DNA from: Meloidogyne chitwoodi
Taxonomy: Eukaryota > Nematoda > Chromadorea > Rhabditida > Meloidogynidae
NCBI GenBank assembly: GCA_015183035.1
Contig: JACZZP010000017.1
Span: 310,001-374,000, forward strand
DNA length: 64,000 bases
Reading direction: 5' to 3'
Below, one piece after another: positions 1 through 11,297 of this stretch; within the stretch, counting starts at the first letter, position 1; every line of letters begins with the position of its first letter. Below the pieces are notes generated by a model that saw only the letters and a program-made list of their open reading frames with translations, did no database searches and was not told the origin of the DNA. Made by a program: the position numbers and the translations under genes.

Positions 1-52
1 TTTTGGCATTTTGTCCATTTTTATTTTTTGGCATTTTGTCCATTTATTATTT
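1..52. repeat. Short direct repeat of a GGCATTTTGTCCATTT unit
   Basis: Two adjacent copies of a unit containing GGCATTTTGTCCATTT occur at the window edge, just downstream of the last visible exon of the phosphate transporter. Related single words appear near 55747 and 63852, and a longer array built on GACATTTTGTC lies at 47715-47890. No coding potential is seen. Confidence 0.6.
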
Positions 53-2357
53 TTCTTATTTTATATACCGTATTAATTAATTATTTACCAAAGGAGCAAT
101 AGTATTAGGAATATCCTTTGATCCATGTGAAAATCCAGTAAAACATCCAGTAAAAACTTGAATAGCACTAAAAAGACGTAAAGTTTTCGGATCATCCCTA
201 CGACTTCGATTTGGTAAAAACCAAAAACGTCTTTGACCAAAAATTGAAAAATTTAATTAAAAAAGAATTAAAATAAAAAATAAAAAACCTTCATCTGGTT
301 CACCAACAGTAACCGCGTTACGTGAAAAACTAGTTTCTAAAGAAGTAAAGGCTCCAGTTGTAGGAGTTAGGCGTTGAGCTAATTTAAAAAAATAAAAAAA
401 ATATAAAAAATTAATTTTAAAAATTTACCCCCATTCTTCTCTTCTAAACTAGTATCTCCTCTTCTCACCCATTTAATTAAAAAAGGCCGAAAAATAAATT
501 GAAAACTCATTGAAGCAAACAAAGCTACACCTAAGCTGATTAACAAAGCAAGCCAAAGAGGAGTTTTGTCCAATCCTATCCCTTAAATTTAATTTTTTTA
601 AGCAATTTATTTTTAAGTTTACACTTAGATCCTTGATATACAACCATAAAAGTATTAAAATAAAATACGCAAAAGTAGAAAATTGGCATTGCACGTAGAC
701 CACATTTCAATGAATCTCTCTATTTAAAAAAAATTAATTTAATTTTCTTTTATTAAGTAAAGAATTACCCACTCTTCTGAAAACTGCAATATCAAAAATA
801 ATGTATAAAATAGCTGAAACTAGGCCAGAAAGTGCCTGAAAATTTAAAAAAGTAAGAAGAATGTGCAGAAAGGACATGCGTTTAACCTCTACAACTTTTG
901 AACTAACTAACTTTTTCAAATGATTTTGATACCATTCGATAGAGAAGAAAAAGGGCTACAAAATATTTAAAAATAAAAAATTCAGATCTATAGATAAAAA
1001 GATATTCAAAAAAATTCATTTTTGGAGATTTTTGGAAGTTTTTCAATCTAAACTTTTTTGTAAATTGAAATAAAATTTTTATTTATATATCATTTTGTAG
1101 AGAATTTTCTTAGCTATCGAATGATATCAAAAACAATAAAAAAATTTTGCTTCTTTAAAAGTTATAGAGGTTGGCGTAATGTTGGTCTCACACTGTGACG
1201 ATGCCTACTCTATGAAAATGTTTTCAAAAAAAAAAATTTTTTTTTAATTTAATCAAGATGTAAAAAAATTAAAAAAAATTTACAGGTGAAACAATCCATG
1301 AAGCAATAATTAAAAACACTTTTGATAAGTGCAACCCTTTAGCTCCACGCATTACCATAGAAAAACCTATTATACTTCCAATATGACTATGTGTTGAGGA
1401 GACTGGTAAACTACATAATGTTGCTGTCATCATCCACATTGCACAACATAGAATATTAAAATAATTTTTTTAAAGTTTACATTGTAATCTCTGACTTATC
1501 CCATGTTAATCTCTGACTTATCCCATGTTAATCTCTGACTTATCCCATGTTAATCTCTGACTTATCCCGCCTCAATCTCTGACTTATCACACCTAAATCT
1601 CTGATTTATCACACCTAAATCTCTGACTTATCCTGCCTCAATCTCTGACTTATCCCATGTCAATCTCTGACTTATCACACCTCAATCTCTGACTTATCCC
1701 ATCCTGTTAATTTAAAAAAAATATTTTTATAGTCTAATTTACTAAAGAATTAAATTAAAAAATTAAAGACCCCCAAGTATAGCAATTTGTCCAATAAGAA
1801 GTTCTTGAGGAGTTTCTGAATACATTTCCAAGTCAATAACTTCAAAACGAAGAGTTTGTAATACTTTATAACCTTTAAAAAATATTAATATTTAATTAAA
1901 AAATTAATAAATTTAACCTAATAAAATACCACCAGCACTTTCTACTATAGTAGCTAAAATATATGCTGTTCTAAGTTTGATAGCACCAGAGCCAACAGAA
2001 GTTGCAAAAGCTGTGAAATAAATTTTAAATTAATCAAAAAAAAATAATTTTTTTTTGAAAATTTTTTATTTTAGTTATTTTGAAAGATTTTAATAAAGTT
2101 TTACCATTAGAAACTTCATTTGAACCCATTGCAAATCCAAAGGTAAAGGATAAGTGAAATGCCGTTATTAACGCCCATACATATTTCATCTAAAATTTAA
2201 AAAAACAATAAATTAAAAATAAAAAAAATTTTTTTTTTACCTGAAAGCTAGAAACATCTCCAACGTTATCAGACAAGCTATTAGTTAAACCAAAAAATAA
2301 CAGAGTGGCAAAAATAGAAATAAAATGGGTAAAAGAAGGCCTTGAAGCTAGCTTCAT
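1..2357 (-). CDS. Sodium-dependent phosphate transporter, PiT/SLC20 family (3' end outside window)
   Basis: PiT proteins are plasma-membrane Na+/phosphate symporters. The proposed start is the ATG at 2357, opening a hydrophobic exon (about 2357-2241). The next exon (2189-2105) carries the first PiT signature, FGFAMGSNEVSNAFATSVGS, continued at 2010-1918. Later exons give ESAGGILLGYKVL, then LPVSSTHSHIGSIIGF with IIASWIVSP (about 1460-1285), the ALSGLVSAILYIIFD segment (837-768), CGLRAMPIFYF, GLDKTPLWLALLISLGVALF, and a second signature-like stretch HGSKDIPNTIAPL ending near 89. This matches the family's internal duplication. The last exons lie beyond position 1. The introns hold a 22-bp minisatellite and a palindromic element. 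One splice junction near 235-290 does not keep phase with canonical sites in my reading, so that boundary is uncertain. C. elegans has several pitr paralogues and I cannot say which is the orthologue. Confidence 0.85.
921..1135. mobile_element. Palindromic MITE-like element, family A, copy 1
   Basis: The left arm around 925-965 contains GATACCATTCGATAGAG. The right arm around 1090-1131 contains its near reverse complement CTATCGAATGATATC, each followed inward by a ctacaaaat/attttgtag word. No open frame is present, so this looks like a non-autonomous inverted-repeat element sitting in an intron of the phosphate transporter. Similar copies occur at about 6085, 7800, 9225, 32262, 34299, 45475 and 61575. 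Confidence 0.65.
1490..1706. repeat. 22-bp intronic minisatellite, about 10 copies
   Basis: About ten head-to-tail units of 22 bp share the core ATCTCTGACTTATC. The last eight bases vary between a CCATGTTA form and a CACACCTA/CCGCCTCA form. The array lies between two coding exons of the phosphate transporter. Single reverse-oriented relics of the unit (GGGATAAGTCAGAG and GGGATAAGTCGGAG) occur near 12500 and 43350. Confidence 0.9.
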
Positions 2358-3553
2358 CCTTTTAAAAAAATTAAATAAATTAAATACTTTTAAAATAAAA
2401 TTAAAGAGAAGGGTAAAATAAGAAATATTAAAAATCAAAAATAAAACTTAAGTTTGCGATTTTAATGAAAATAAACTTGTAATATTAAGTGCAAGCTTTC
2501 AAGTTTGTTTACAATTGAATCTATAATATTACTGTAATACAAGTGCAATCTTAAAATTTAAGCGTGCACTTGTATTTATTGTATTAATTTAATAAGTAAG
2601 TACAATATTAGAAATATTCAAGTTTAAGTTTACACTTGGATCTATAGTATTAAACGATTAAAACTTGTTAACATTTTAACTAATTTGTGAGCATTTTTTA
2701 AATATTTTTCGTTAATAAAAATGAAATAAAAAAATTTATTATTATAATAAAAATAATTAATTGCACAAATTCTTTGCTAAATAACTTAGCTTAATTTATT
2801 ACTGATAAAAAAGAAAATGTTTGTAAACTGATTACAAAAATAATTTAATTTAAAAACAATTCTATGTCTACTTTAAGAAAGGATTAGTATTTTTAAAAAG
2901 TATATTAATAAAGAAAATACCTAATCACAAACTTAATTAAATATTTAATAATCACAAACTTGTATTTATTGAATTTTTTATATTTTTTTATTAAAAAATG
3001 AATTGAATAAAAATTAAAAACAAAAAATAAATATTGGTCTAGAGGAAGATATTTCTCGATTTCTTTTATTTACATAACTCTTGAATGGATTAACATTTTT
3101 AAATAAATTTGGTATCAATAAAAAGAATTTAATTTACTACGTAATAGAAAATGAAAATAAATTAAAAAAGGTAAATAAGATGCGAATAAATTTTTTTAAT
3201 AAATTTTGAGTTGTGTTTTTATAACAAAAAAAATAAAAATTAAAAGGAAAAAAACTAAAAAATCAAGAGATGAAAAGAAAAAGGTCTTCTCCTCCATTTA
3301 GAAATTTTGGTAAATAAAACACGTTATCATTATTTTCTTTTTTTTGCCTGATCAATAAAGTAATTAAAGGTACATCTCTAAATAAAAGTGAAAAATAATT
3401 ACCTTACAAATAAAAATAATTAATTGATGATAATTAAAAATAATTAAATATTTTTTTTATTAAAATTAAATTCTTTTAACCAAATTAGAAAAAATAAAAT
3501 TTAAGGCAATTTTAAGATATTCAAAAGTTTATGTATTTTCTTTCTATTTTTTA
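2358..3553. other. Intergenic, A+T-rich, no gene seen
   Basis: This stretch separates the start of the phosphate transporter from the end of the innexin, both on the minus strand. It is very A+T-rich with stops in all frames. The phosphate-transporter promoter should lie here, but I see no clear element apart from repeated short words such as AAGTTTACACTTGGAT. Confidence 0.6.
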
Positions 3554-6500
3554 TTATTCTTCTCGCACCAATGACATACTCTCCTCTACCTAAATATTAA
3601 ATAAATAAAATACATAAAATAAACTTAGTTGTTAAAAAAAAATTTCACGTTCAACATTTTATGTATTTTCTATTAAATTAGTTATACTTAAATTTTTAAA
3701 TGAAGTTCAACCAATCGGAAACTTAATAGGGAAATAGATAGTTGAAATAATCGCAAACTTATATTTACTCAATTAAGTTTTGTATAAACTTTCTGGAATG
3801 TTTTTATCATTTATGTAAAACTTTTCGGAATGTTTTTATTATTTATTTAAAACATTTCCAGAATGTTTTTATTATTTATTTAAAACATTTCCAGAATGTT
3901 TTTATTTTTCCGGAAAGTTTTATTAATTAATATACCAAACTGTTCCGGAATATTAACTTCCGGAAAGTTTTATATTTATTTACCTCCCATAATGCTGGTG
4001 GTTCTTGTGTTTGTTGTGTTGTTAATAAACCTTGTTGTTGATTTAAGCTTGACCTTGAGGGGTGTTGATAACTACTGCTAGTTACTAAAGAATGTGAGGT
4101 CATATTTAAAGGCTGTTGTTGTTGATGATTATTTCCCATTTCTAAATTATTTTGATTTATTGTAGTATTCGGAACAATAAATATTCCTTCACAATTTTGT
4201 TCTAGATTATTATTATTATTGCAATTTGTAGTTAATGATGAAATTGTTGTATTTGTAGGAGGAGGAGGATATTTACGTTGAGTTCGCCATTGTTGAGAAT
4301 TTGGTGGTTTTCTTAACACAAATTCTCCTCTAAAAATAGAAATTTATTTTATTTATAGCATTTTCAGGTTTTTTTTTATTTACAGAAATTTTTTAAAATT
4401 AGTTTCCAAAATTTCTCTCTATTTTTTATCTCTTCTTGCCTTGGTGGAGGAGGCATAATTATTTGTGTATTATTATTTGTTGCAGCAGCAATCCTTCCAC
4501 TGGCAGAATATTGTGCAGCACTACTAGTATGTGTTGGGTAATGTTGTTGAGAAAAACTAGGAGAATGTGTCATTACCGATTGAAAAAAGAAACCACTCTA
4601 AATTTAAAAAATATTTAGAATAAATGTACATAATTACTCACATGATGAACACCATTTGGTTGGGCACTAACTAAAGGCACCAAAACACTCGTTTTACGTT
4701 TAACTTGTTGATGAAGTGAAGAAATATTTTGAGAGGGTTGAAGAGGTTGTATTTCATCATTAGGCCTAACAAGTGATAAAGAAGAGAGTTGAGGACTTGG
4801 AGAGAGTAAATTGTTTCTATGCTCACGATCTGGAGAAGTAAAAAATTAAAAAACTTTTCCGCAATATAGCCTGAGGGTGTATAATTTAAATAAGTATAAC
4901 TTTCTTCAAAATTGACTAATCTAAATAATTTTGGTCTCATTCTACTCAGCTCGATGAGCTCCTTTGAATAATATATAATTTGTACATGTTTAAATTATTA
5001 AAGTAATTAAAAAAATTTTTAAAGTTACACTTACTATTACGATTAAAATCTTCCCACATAGAATCAACAACTTCAGTGCAAACTAAAATACCAGAATGTA
5101 TAGTTAACATTCTTAGCATAAATACACCATCCATTTTTATATAATCTCGAACAAACTAAATATATATTTCTTTTTTTAATTTTTTTTAAATTTAATTTAC
5201 CTCATCTAATTCTTGTTCAAAGTTTTTTCTTTTAAATTCAATATCTGCTAATTCAAGACGACGAGCAATAAATCTTTTTTTTTAATTAATTAAATTAGAG
5301 TTTAAAAGGCTATAAAAATATTATTTAAACAATTATAGGCTAAGGTTTTTTTTAATTTATTTTTTATTTTTTTAGAATGTTTTCCTAAAATATCCCTTTT
5401 ATTTCTGAAAAAGAAATAATAAACTTAATATTTGATATTCTTGTTTTTAGTTTTCCGGAAAGTTTTTAACTAGCGCTAAGTTTATTTTTAAGTTGAAATT
5501 TATTTTTAAGTTTTAATTTTTTAAGTTTGCTTACTTTTTCCTTGCTTCAAATGGAAAAGAAGAAAGTATCCAATTTAAAAGACTAAATATTGTAAGCAAA
5601 AGTAATAATGAATACCAAATCCAAAGAAGAATAAAAAATTTTTCGATAAAAATATTTATGACTAAAACACATTGAACTGTATGTCTTTGAACATTTCCTA
5701 GAACACGAACATCCATGTCACAATATGTTATTCTGGGGAAGTTGCCCGAATCGCTCCAAGCTGTTTTATTTATTTTTGTTAAAGCTGAATTTGTTCTTCA
5801 AAATTTAAAATCGTTCAAAACACTAAAAAAATTTTTAAAAACACCAAAAAACAACAAAATGGCCGATTTATCCTTCATAGGTGTTTTGAAATATTTTATT
5901 TTTTGATGACAAATTCAATATTTGCTACATAATATTATTTATTCATTATTAAAATAAAATGAATAACCTTTCCCAGAAATAAGATCTTCAAGAACACCAA
6001 ATCCGTAATAACGATAATTACTTGTTTGCAGAAACCAATTCATTAGAAACATCTTAACAGTAAAACTAGGTTGAGTCAAAGCTTTATAACTCTAGAATGG
6101 ATGAACAAATGGAGCTAATTTTGGTATCATTCGAAAGAGGAAAAAATTTTTTACAAAATTAACTAAAAAGAAAAATTTTAAGTTAAAAATTGAATTTTTT
6201 ATAATCAAATAACTGAAAAATTAAAGTTTTTGTATGTTTTTCGACAATAACATTTTTTATTTTTAGATTAAATTTTTTGTTTTTATAATTTTTGTAGATG
6301 ATTTAATTCTCTATCCAATGGTACTAATAACTCCTAGAATGGTTCACTTATTCCAGAGTTATAAGGCTTAGAGTCAATAGAGTTATTTACCTGCATAGTA
6401 ACATTAGTTAAAAATAATGCTTTTATTCCAATATAAAGAAATGTTAAGTAGGCTTCATAAAAACGGAGATTTAAAGCTCTTCTTAATTTGTTATGGTATG

Positions 6501-9500
6501 GATGATGTTTACCGCTAAATCGAAATCTATGTCGAAAAACTGAACCTAAATGGGCTGACATTCCCTGAAAAGAGAACAATTTTCTTTTATATTTTTTTTA
6601 TATTAACCTTTACATTGGCTTCACGCAATTCTTCATATAAAATTAAAATAGTAAAATTAAAATATCTAAAAAAAATTTTACTTGGTTGAATGTTTGAACG
6701 ATCATTTGCAAACGCAATAATATCTTTAATTCTGATACCACTTTTTGTGTAAAGTGCGCGCCAGACAAGGCAAGGAGAATAGAAGAGAAAAGCACAAATT
6801 ACTTAAAGATTAATTTTTTAATTTTTACTATTTTTTTATTTTATTCCAGCATATTTTTGTATTTTTCCGGAGTTATTTATTTACTATCTCAATTTGAATA
6901 TAGTTAAATTCCGGAAAAGTTTATTTTTCCGGAAATTTCTGAAAAAGTTTATTTATTTTTCTGGAAAGTTTTTTTAATTTCTTCTTCTCTCCTTTTAATC
7001 CCTAAGAAAATCATCGCACTTTCCGTTTAAGATTTACTATCGCACACAACTTTTTTCTTTTATACAATAACAATAGTAAATCTTTTTGCTTATGATTATG
7101 GGGTTAAAATAATAGATAAAAGAAAAGAAAATATATATTTTGCTGTATAAATGATGAGCGGGTGATGAAGGGATAAATCCAGAAAATCTGTCACCCAAAA
7201 TATCACCTAAACTCTGATCCAAAAATTTTGTAAAAAAAGAATGTTAACTTTGTTGATCTTTTGGAAAAGACTCAAAAAAGGAAGGGGAGATTAATTTATA
7301 TATCTTCACACCCTTTTTTCTCTTTCCTTCTTTTCAACCCATCGACCCCATTTGCAAAATGCAAATCTAATTCGGATGCCTTTATGGCCTCATTCATCAT
7401 TTTTTTTTAAAGTCAAAAACAAAAAGAAAATAAAAGAATTGTGGTCTCCGCGGATTTTCTTTTTTGAAACAAAAAGGCGCGCAACTGAGAAGCAAAAGAA
7501 GAGATATTTATACGATCATTAGATGATTTTGATTTTATAAATAGATAAAAGGTCTTGATGAACCCATTAATTCAAGAACGGTAGGGATATAAATTTTAGA
7601 CATTTTAACTAATAAAATATAGCCTTAGGAAAGGGAGACATTAGAGTCTTATGAGAAAGAGGACATTAAAGTCTCATAATTATAACTTCAATTTGACAAA
7701 TATAATAATTAACCCTCTAATATATTTTTTTAACAAATTTTTAATTTATAAATTAATTTAATTTCAAAAAATATTTTTGCTTCTTTCTATATTATACCCT
7801 AACATATACTTAACCCAGTTTGATTTAATCTCTATATCTCAAGATTGTGTGGATCATTTTTTAAGATATTGGTATCATTTGATAGGGAATTAAATTTGCT
7901 ATAATTTAATTTTAAATAAAATTTTTTAATAAATGAGAAATATGTTTTAGGTCAAAAAATGCAAAAAAGGTTACATTTTTCATTAAAAATGTAACTTTTT
8001 TTAGCATAACATTAAATTCATTAGATCTAAAATTTTAGTTTATATACTATCTTATAGCTAATTTTCTGCTCTATCGAATGACAATAATATCAATATTAAA
8101 AGTTAATTTTTTCTCAAGTTATAAGCCATGGACTAAAGTGTACTTTTCTAAATCAATTAACATATTTTTTCTAAACAGATTAATTTTAACCAAATCCTTA
8201 ATTTTCACTTTCATTGTTGCCTTTTTTCCAACACACAGCATGTAACAAAAAAAATAAAATTAAAAGGGAGGCGACAAAAAAAAATATTTGCTTATGCGCG
8301 AGGACCGCCCATTCATTAGTAGGTAGAAAAATGCCCCCATAAAAGACTGAATTATAATAAAAAGAGAAAAATTCATTTTTAATAAAATAAAATATTTTTT
8401 TTATTTTATTTGTTGTTTTCAAACAATTATTTTAACAATATTTTTGACATTTGGCAAAAAAAAAAAAAATTTTTTTGTCAAAATTGTAATTATTGGGGAA
8501 GTAAAAATTTAGCAATTTTTTAAAATTTTTTTAGAATATTTAAAAATTAAAATAAATAAAATGAACTCTAAAAATGAAAGGAGAAAAAATTCATTAACAA
8601 ATTTAAATAAAAAAGAAACTCGTAGAATGAAGGCTAATTGTCGTGAACGAAATAGAATGCATGGGTTGAATAAAGCATTGGATAAATTAAGAGTAAGTTT
8701 TAATTTTAATAAAAAATAATTAATAAAATTAATAAAAAAATAATTTAAATTGAAAAATCAGTTTCTTATTTTTACAAATAAAAAATAAATAAATATTTCA
8801 GCTCAAAGTCCCACTTTTTTGTAACGAAACAAGGCAGAAACTTTCAAAAATTGAAACGCTTAGAATTACAAGGCAAGTTTAAAATTTAATAAAAAATAAA
8901 AAAAATTTATTTTTCAATAAAAAATTCCATAAATATATTTATTAAAAATAGGTAATTTTTAATTTTATCTATAAATCCACCAAAATACAAAAATACTCTT
9001 AAGTAACACTTGAAGAAAAATAAAAACATTTTAAAAATAATAAGAGATTTGTGAAGGTTAAAGTTGAGCAATTTTATTTTCAAAAAATAGAGAAAATTTA
9101 TTTCTTAACCCTCTTATAAAAATAAAAAAGTGAGCAAGTGGTTTAAAAATACAGAAAATAAATTTAAACAATGGAATTACTTTTTCCAAGTTTATTTATT
9201 TAAGGAAAAGTGTCTGTTGGGCGCGAAATCGACTGGGCGCCAGTGACTATAACCTTATAATAAATTAACTTTTTTTGGATAATTTTGATTTTATTCGATA
9301 GAGATTTAAATTTGCTATAAAATAAAATTAAAAGCAAAATTTTAGGTTAAAAAATAAAAATATTATGATTTAAAAACCAACATGCTTCCGTTAAAACTGA
9401 AGCTTATTTTGAGCATAACTTTTTTGAATATTAATCTAAAATTTTAAATTGTATTTTATAGCAAATTTTCATCTCTATCTAAAAATATCATTTTATTTAT

Positions 9501-11297
9501 TCTAAGGTAATTTGTTAGAGGTTTGCGCCCAGACGCCGAATTATTTTTAAAAATACATTGAAAAAACACTCAATCCATCGAAGACAAAAATCCGGCACAT
9601 TTGCTCAGCCAATTTTGTGTAAATAAAAAATAATTGGGCCTAATCATTTATTTCTTCCTATTTTTTGAATTTTTATGATCCTTGCTAATAAAAATAAAAA
9701 TAAAGGAAATCTATTTTTAAGGAAAAAAATAATAAAAAATATTCATTGTGTTCATAATCACGCAAGAGAGCTTAAAAACATGAAAAATTTGTAAAAACAG
9801 AAATTTATTATTTTTTCCTGTATTATTGTAAGCCTTAGGGTTCATTTATAGAAAGGCAAAGCTCTCGAGCGCTTGTAAAATAGTTATATGAAAAGATAAT
9901 ATTATAAAATTAAGTACAGATATCCTCATTTGTGTTATCTATTTTATCTAAAAATTTAAGATTTTTTACTCAATTATAAAAAAAGTTATGGGGCAAAAAT
10001 CCCAATTTTTCGATAATTTTAGATTTTAATTTTGGGTATAATATCTCAAATTTTATTATTTTTTTTAATTTTCAGAAACTACATAATTGCTTTAAACAGA
10101 ATGGTAAAATATGGAAATTCAATGACAACAATAGACTTTGCCTGGCATTTAAGTTTAGGACTTAGTCAAACAACAGTAAATCAAATAGCTACTTATTTAG
10201 GTGTTTCTCCCCTTTTATTAGCTAATAAAATTAAAAATTGCTGTAATTTTGATGAATGGGAAGAAAATAAAAAATATGAAAAAATAAATAATATTCAGAA
10301 TTAAATTAAGAAAATAAAAAATGATAAAGGAGACTGCTTTAATTTAATTTTTGTATTAATTTAAATAATTGAAATAAATATATTTTGAAATAAAATACAA
10401 ATCAGAAAATAAACTTGAATTATTATACAAAAAATACAAATCAGAATTTAAAGAAATTAAAATTCTGATACAAGAAAAACAAACAAAACACAAGATCATA
10501 AAACATAAAATTCTGATTTAAAAAAACAGAAAATAAATTTGAATTATCAGAAGTAATCAGAATACTTACATAAATTAAGAGTAATTATTATTAAAAAAAA
10601 TAAAAATCAGAATTCTGATTTTTAAACTTGCAAATCAGAATTCTAAATTCCAAATAAAAATCAGAAGATTTTTTAAATCAGAATTTCCCCTTATTTTCAT
10701 CTCTTAACCACAAAAATTAAAAAAAGAAAATTATTTTAACTTACCAAGAAAAAAAGGTGTCCATTGATAATAGCTAATCATATTCTTTTCCCTAATTTCG
10801 TTTTCATCAGGAATTTGTTTATTAAAAGGAGTAAAATAAGTATTCATTGAAAAACAATAAATTTCTAAAAATTAAAAATTATTTTTATTTTTTAAAATTT
10901 TTTACCAGTATATTCCTGCCATGAATTTTGATATTCTGCTGGCATCCAACACTCTATAGGCCTCCCTCCATACATTTTTAGACTTATCAAAACCTTAATT
11001 TTAATTAAATTTAAAACTTATTTTATTCTTTCTGACCGATGTGACCAACAGAAAGGTTGTTGTATAGTAATAATGCAAACGGTCAGTCATATCATCATCG
11101 GCTAAATTTTATTTATTTATACAATCAATTTTCTTTTAAAAATCTATTTAATTCCGGAAATTGTTTATTTTCCATGAATGTACCTCTCAGCCTACTCATG
11201 GGCTGGGAAGCACATAAAAACTAAAAGTAGCTACAAAAATAAATTTACCTTGTGGCTGAAGAAAAGAGAGGGTGCCGACTACCTCAGAAAAGACCAT
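3554..11297 (-). CDS. Innexin (gap-junction protein)
   Basis: Innexins form invertebrate gap junctions and hemichannels at the plasma membrane. Exon 1 (11297-11249) reads MVFSEVVGTLSFLQPQ. The next exons are 11101-11037 (DDDMTDRLHYYYTTTFLL), 10993-10906 (MYGGRPIECWMPAEY, the family signature), 10864-10745 (YCFSMNTYFTPF, SYYQWTPFFL) and 6801-6682 (ICAFLFYSPCLVWRAL, SGIRIKDII). Further exons give REANVKGMSAHLGSVF, FLQTSNYRYYGFGVLEDLI, NFPRITYCDMDVRVLGNVQR with HTVQCVLVINIF, ARRLELADIEF and DGVFMLRMLTIHSGILVCTE. Four membrane segments are evident. The phase across the 3.9 kb intron (6802-10744) is conserved, joining FFL to ICAFLF. The cytoplasmic tail (about 4940-3985) is rich in Q, N, P and S and its exon borders are less certain. 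A last small exon near 3590 would end in VREE and a stop at 3554. An AG directly before the start codon could be a spliced-leader acceptor. The paralogue is not identified. Confidence 0.9.
3785..3975. repeat. Cluster of TTTCCGGAAA-type words with a roughly 38-bp tandem repeat
   Basis: The words CCGGAATGTTTTTAT, CCAGAATGTTTTTATT and CCGGAAAGTTTTAT recur, partly as tandem units separated by TATTTATTTAAAACATT. The cluster lies in the penultimate intron of the innexin. The same word family clusters near 6865-6975, 28375-28440, 29965-30065, 31310-31600 and 31985-32030. Confidence 0.7.
6085..6365. mobile_element. Palindromic MITE-like element, family A, copy 2
   Basis: The left arm starts ATAACTCTAGAATGG and contains GGTATCATTCGAAAGAG. 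The right arm contains CTCTATCCAATGGTAC and ends in a near-inverse of the start (CTAGGAGTTA-like). The element sits in an innexin intron between the exon for NVTMQ and that for FLMNWFL. It is non-coding. Confidence 0.6.
6802..8560. other. First part of the large innexin intron, upstream of the bHLH gene
   Basis: No convincing exon is seen. The stretch 7280-7500 is less A+T-rich than its surroundings and contains the palindrome ATTTGCAAAATGCAAAT (7350-7366), which includes an octamer word ATGCAAAT. About 1 kb later comes the bHLH gene on the plus strand. Part may be regulatory. TTTCCGGAAA-type words lie at 6865-6975 and a family A element at about 7800-8135. Confidence 0.4.
7800..8135. mobile_element. 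Palindromic MITE-like element, family A, copy 3
   Basis: Left arm near 7870-7905 reads GGTATCATTTGATAGGG followed by AAATTTGCTATAA. Right arm near 8050-8095 reads TTATAGCTAATTTTCTGCTC then TATCGAATGACAATA. No coding frame. It lies in the innexin intron, about 0.4 kb upstream of the bHLH start. Confidence 0.6.
8561..10304 (+). CDS. cnd-1: Proneural bHLH transcription factor, CND-1/NeuroD-like
   Basis: This is a nuclear E-box-binding factor that would act in neuronal specification. Exon 1 (8561-8692) encodes a basic region ending RRMKANCRERNRMHGLNKAL. Exon 2 (8802-8872) encodes LKVPLFCNE and QKLSKIETLRIT. Exon 3 (10076-10304) begins RNYIIALNRM, completing helix 2. The C-terminal part contains AWHLSLGLSQTTVNQIA, which resembles the conserved segment after the bHLH in nematode CND-1 and NeuroD relatives. 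The protein is about 144 residues. The second intron (8873-10075) starts with GC rather than GT (AAG|GCAAGT) and holds a family A element. The whole gene sits inside an intron of the innexin on the opposite strand. The exact orthologue (cnd-1 versus another NeuroD/neurogenin member) is inferred from remembered motifs. Confidence 0.85.
9225..9540. mobile_element. Palindromic MITE-like element, family A, copy 4, with GGGCGC ends
   Basis: The left end is GGGCGCCAGTGACTATAACC, followed by TTATTCGATAGAGATTTAAA. The right half contains ATAGCAAATTTTCATCTC and ends GGTTTGCGCCCAG. It lies in the second intron of the bHLH gene, and so also inside the innexin intron. Its GCGC-bearing ends link family A to family B. 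Confidence 0.6.
10380..10690. repeat. Cluster of AATCAGAATTCTGATT-type words
   Basis: The words ATACAAATCAGAA, AAATAAACTTGAATTATTA and AAAATTCTGAT repeat densely, with perfect palindromes CAGAATTCTG near 10610 and 10633. The cluster lies between the bHLH stop and the next innexin exon. A second cluster at 11335-11480 lies upstream of the innexin start. Confidence 0.75.

Noticed and set aside
1490..1706. CRISPR-like regular array
   Set aside because: Units are contiguous with no unique spacers, and the setting is a eukaryotic intron.
7037..7222. Minus-strand frame LDQSLGDILGDRFSGFIPSS
   Set aside because: Codon-like in look but it has no ATG, no clear splice sites and no place in the innexin model, which is complete without it.
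8198..8422. Minus-strand hydrophobic frame with VASLLILFFLLHAVCW
   Set aside because: It has no ATG and lies in the repeat-rich innexin intron beside a palindromic element. A single hydrophobic run is expected by chance in A+T-rich DNA.
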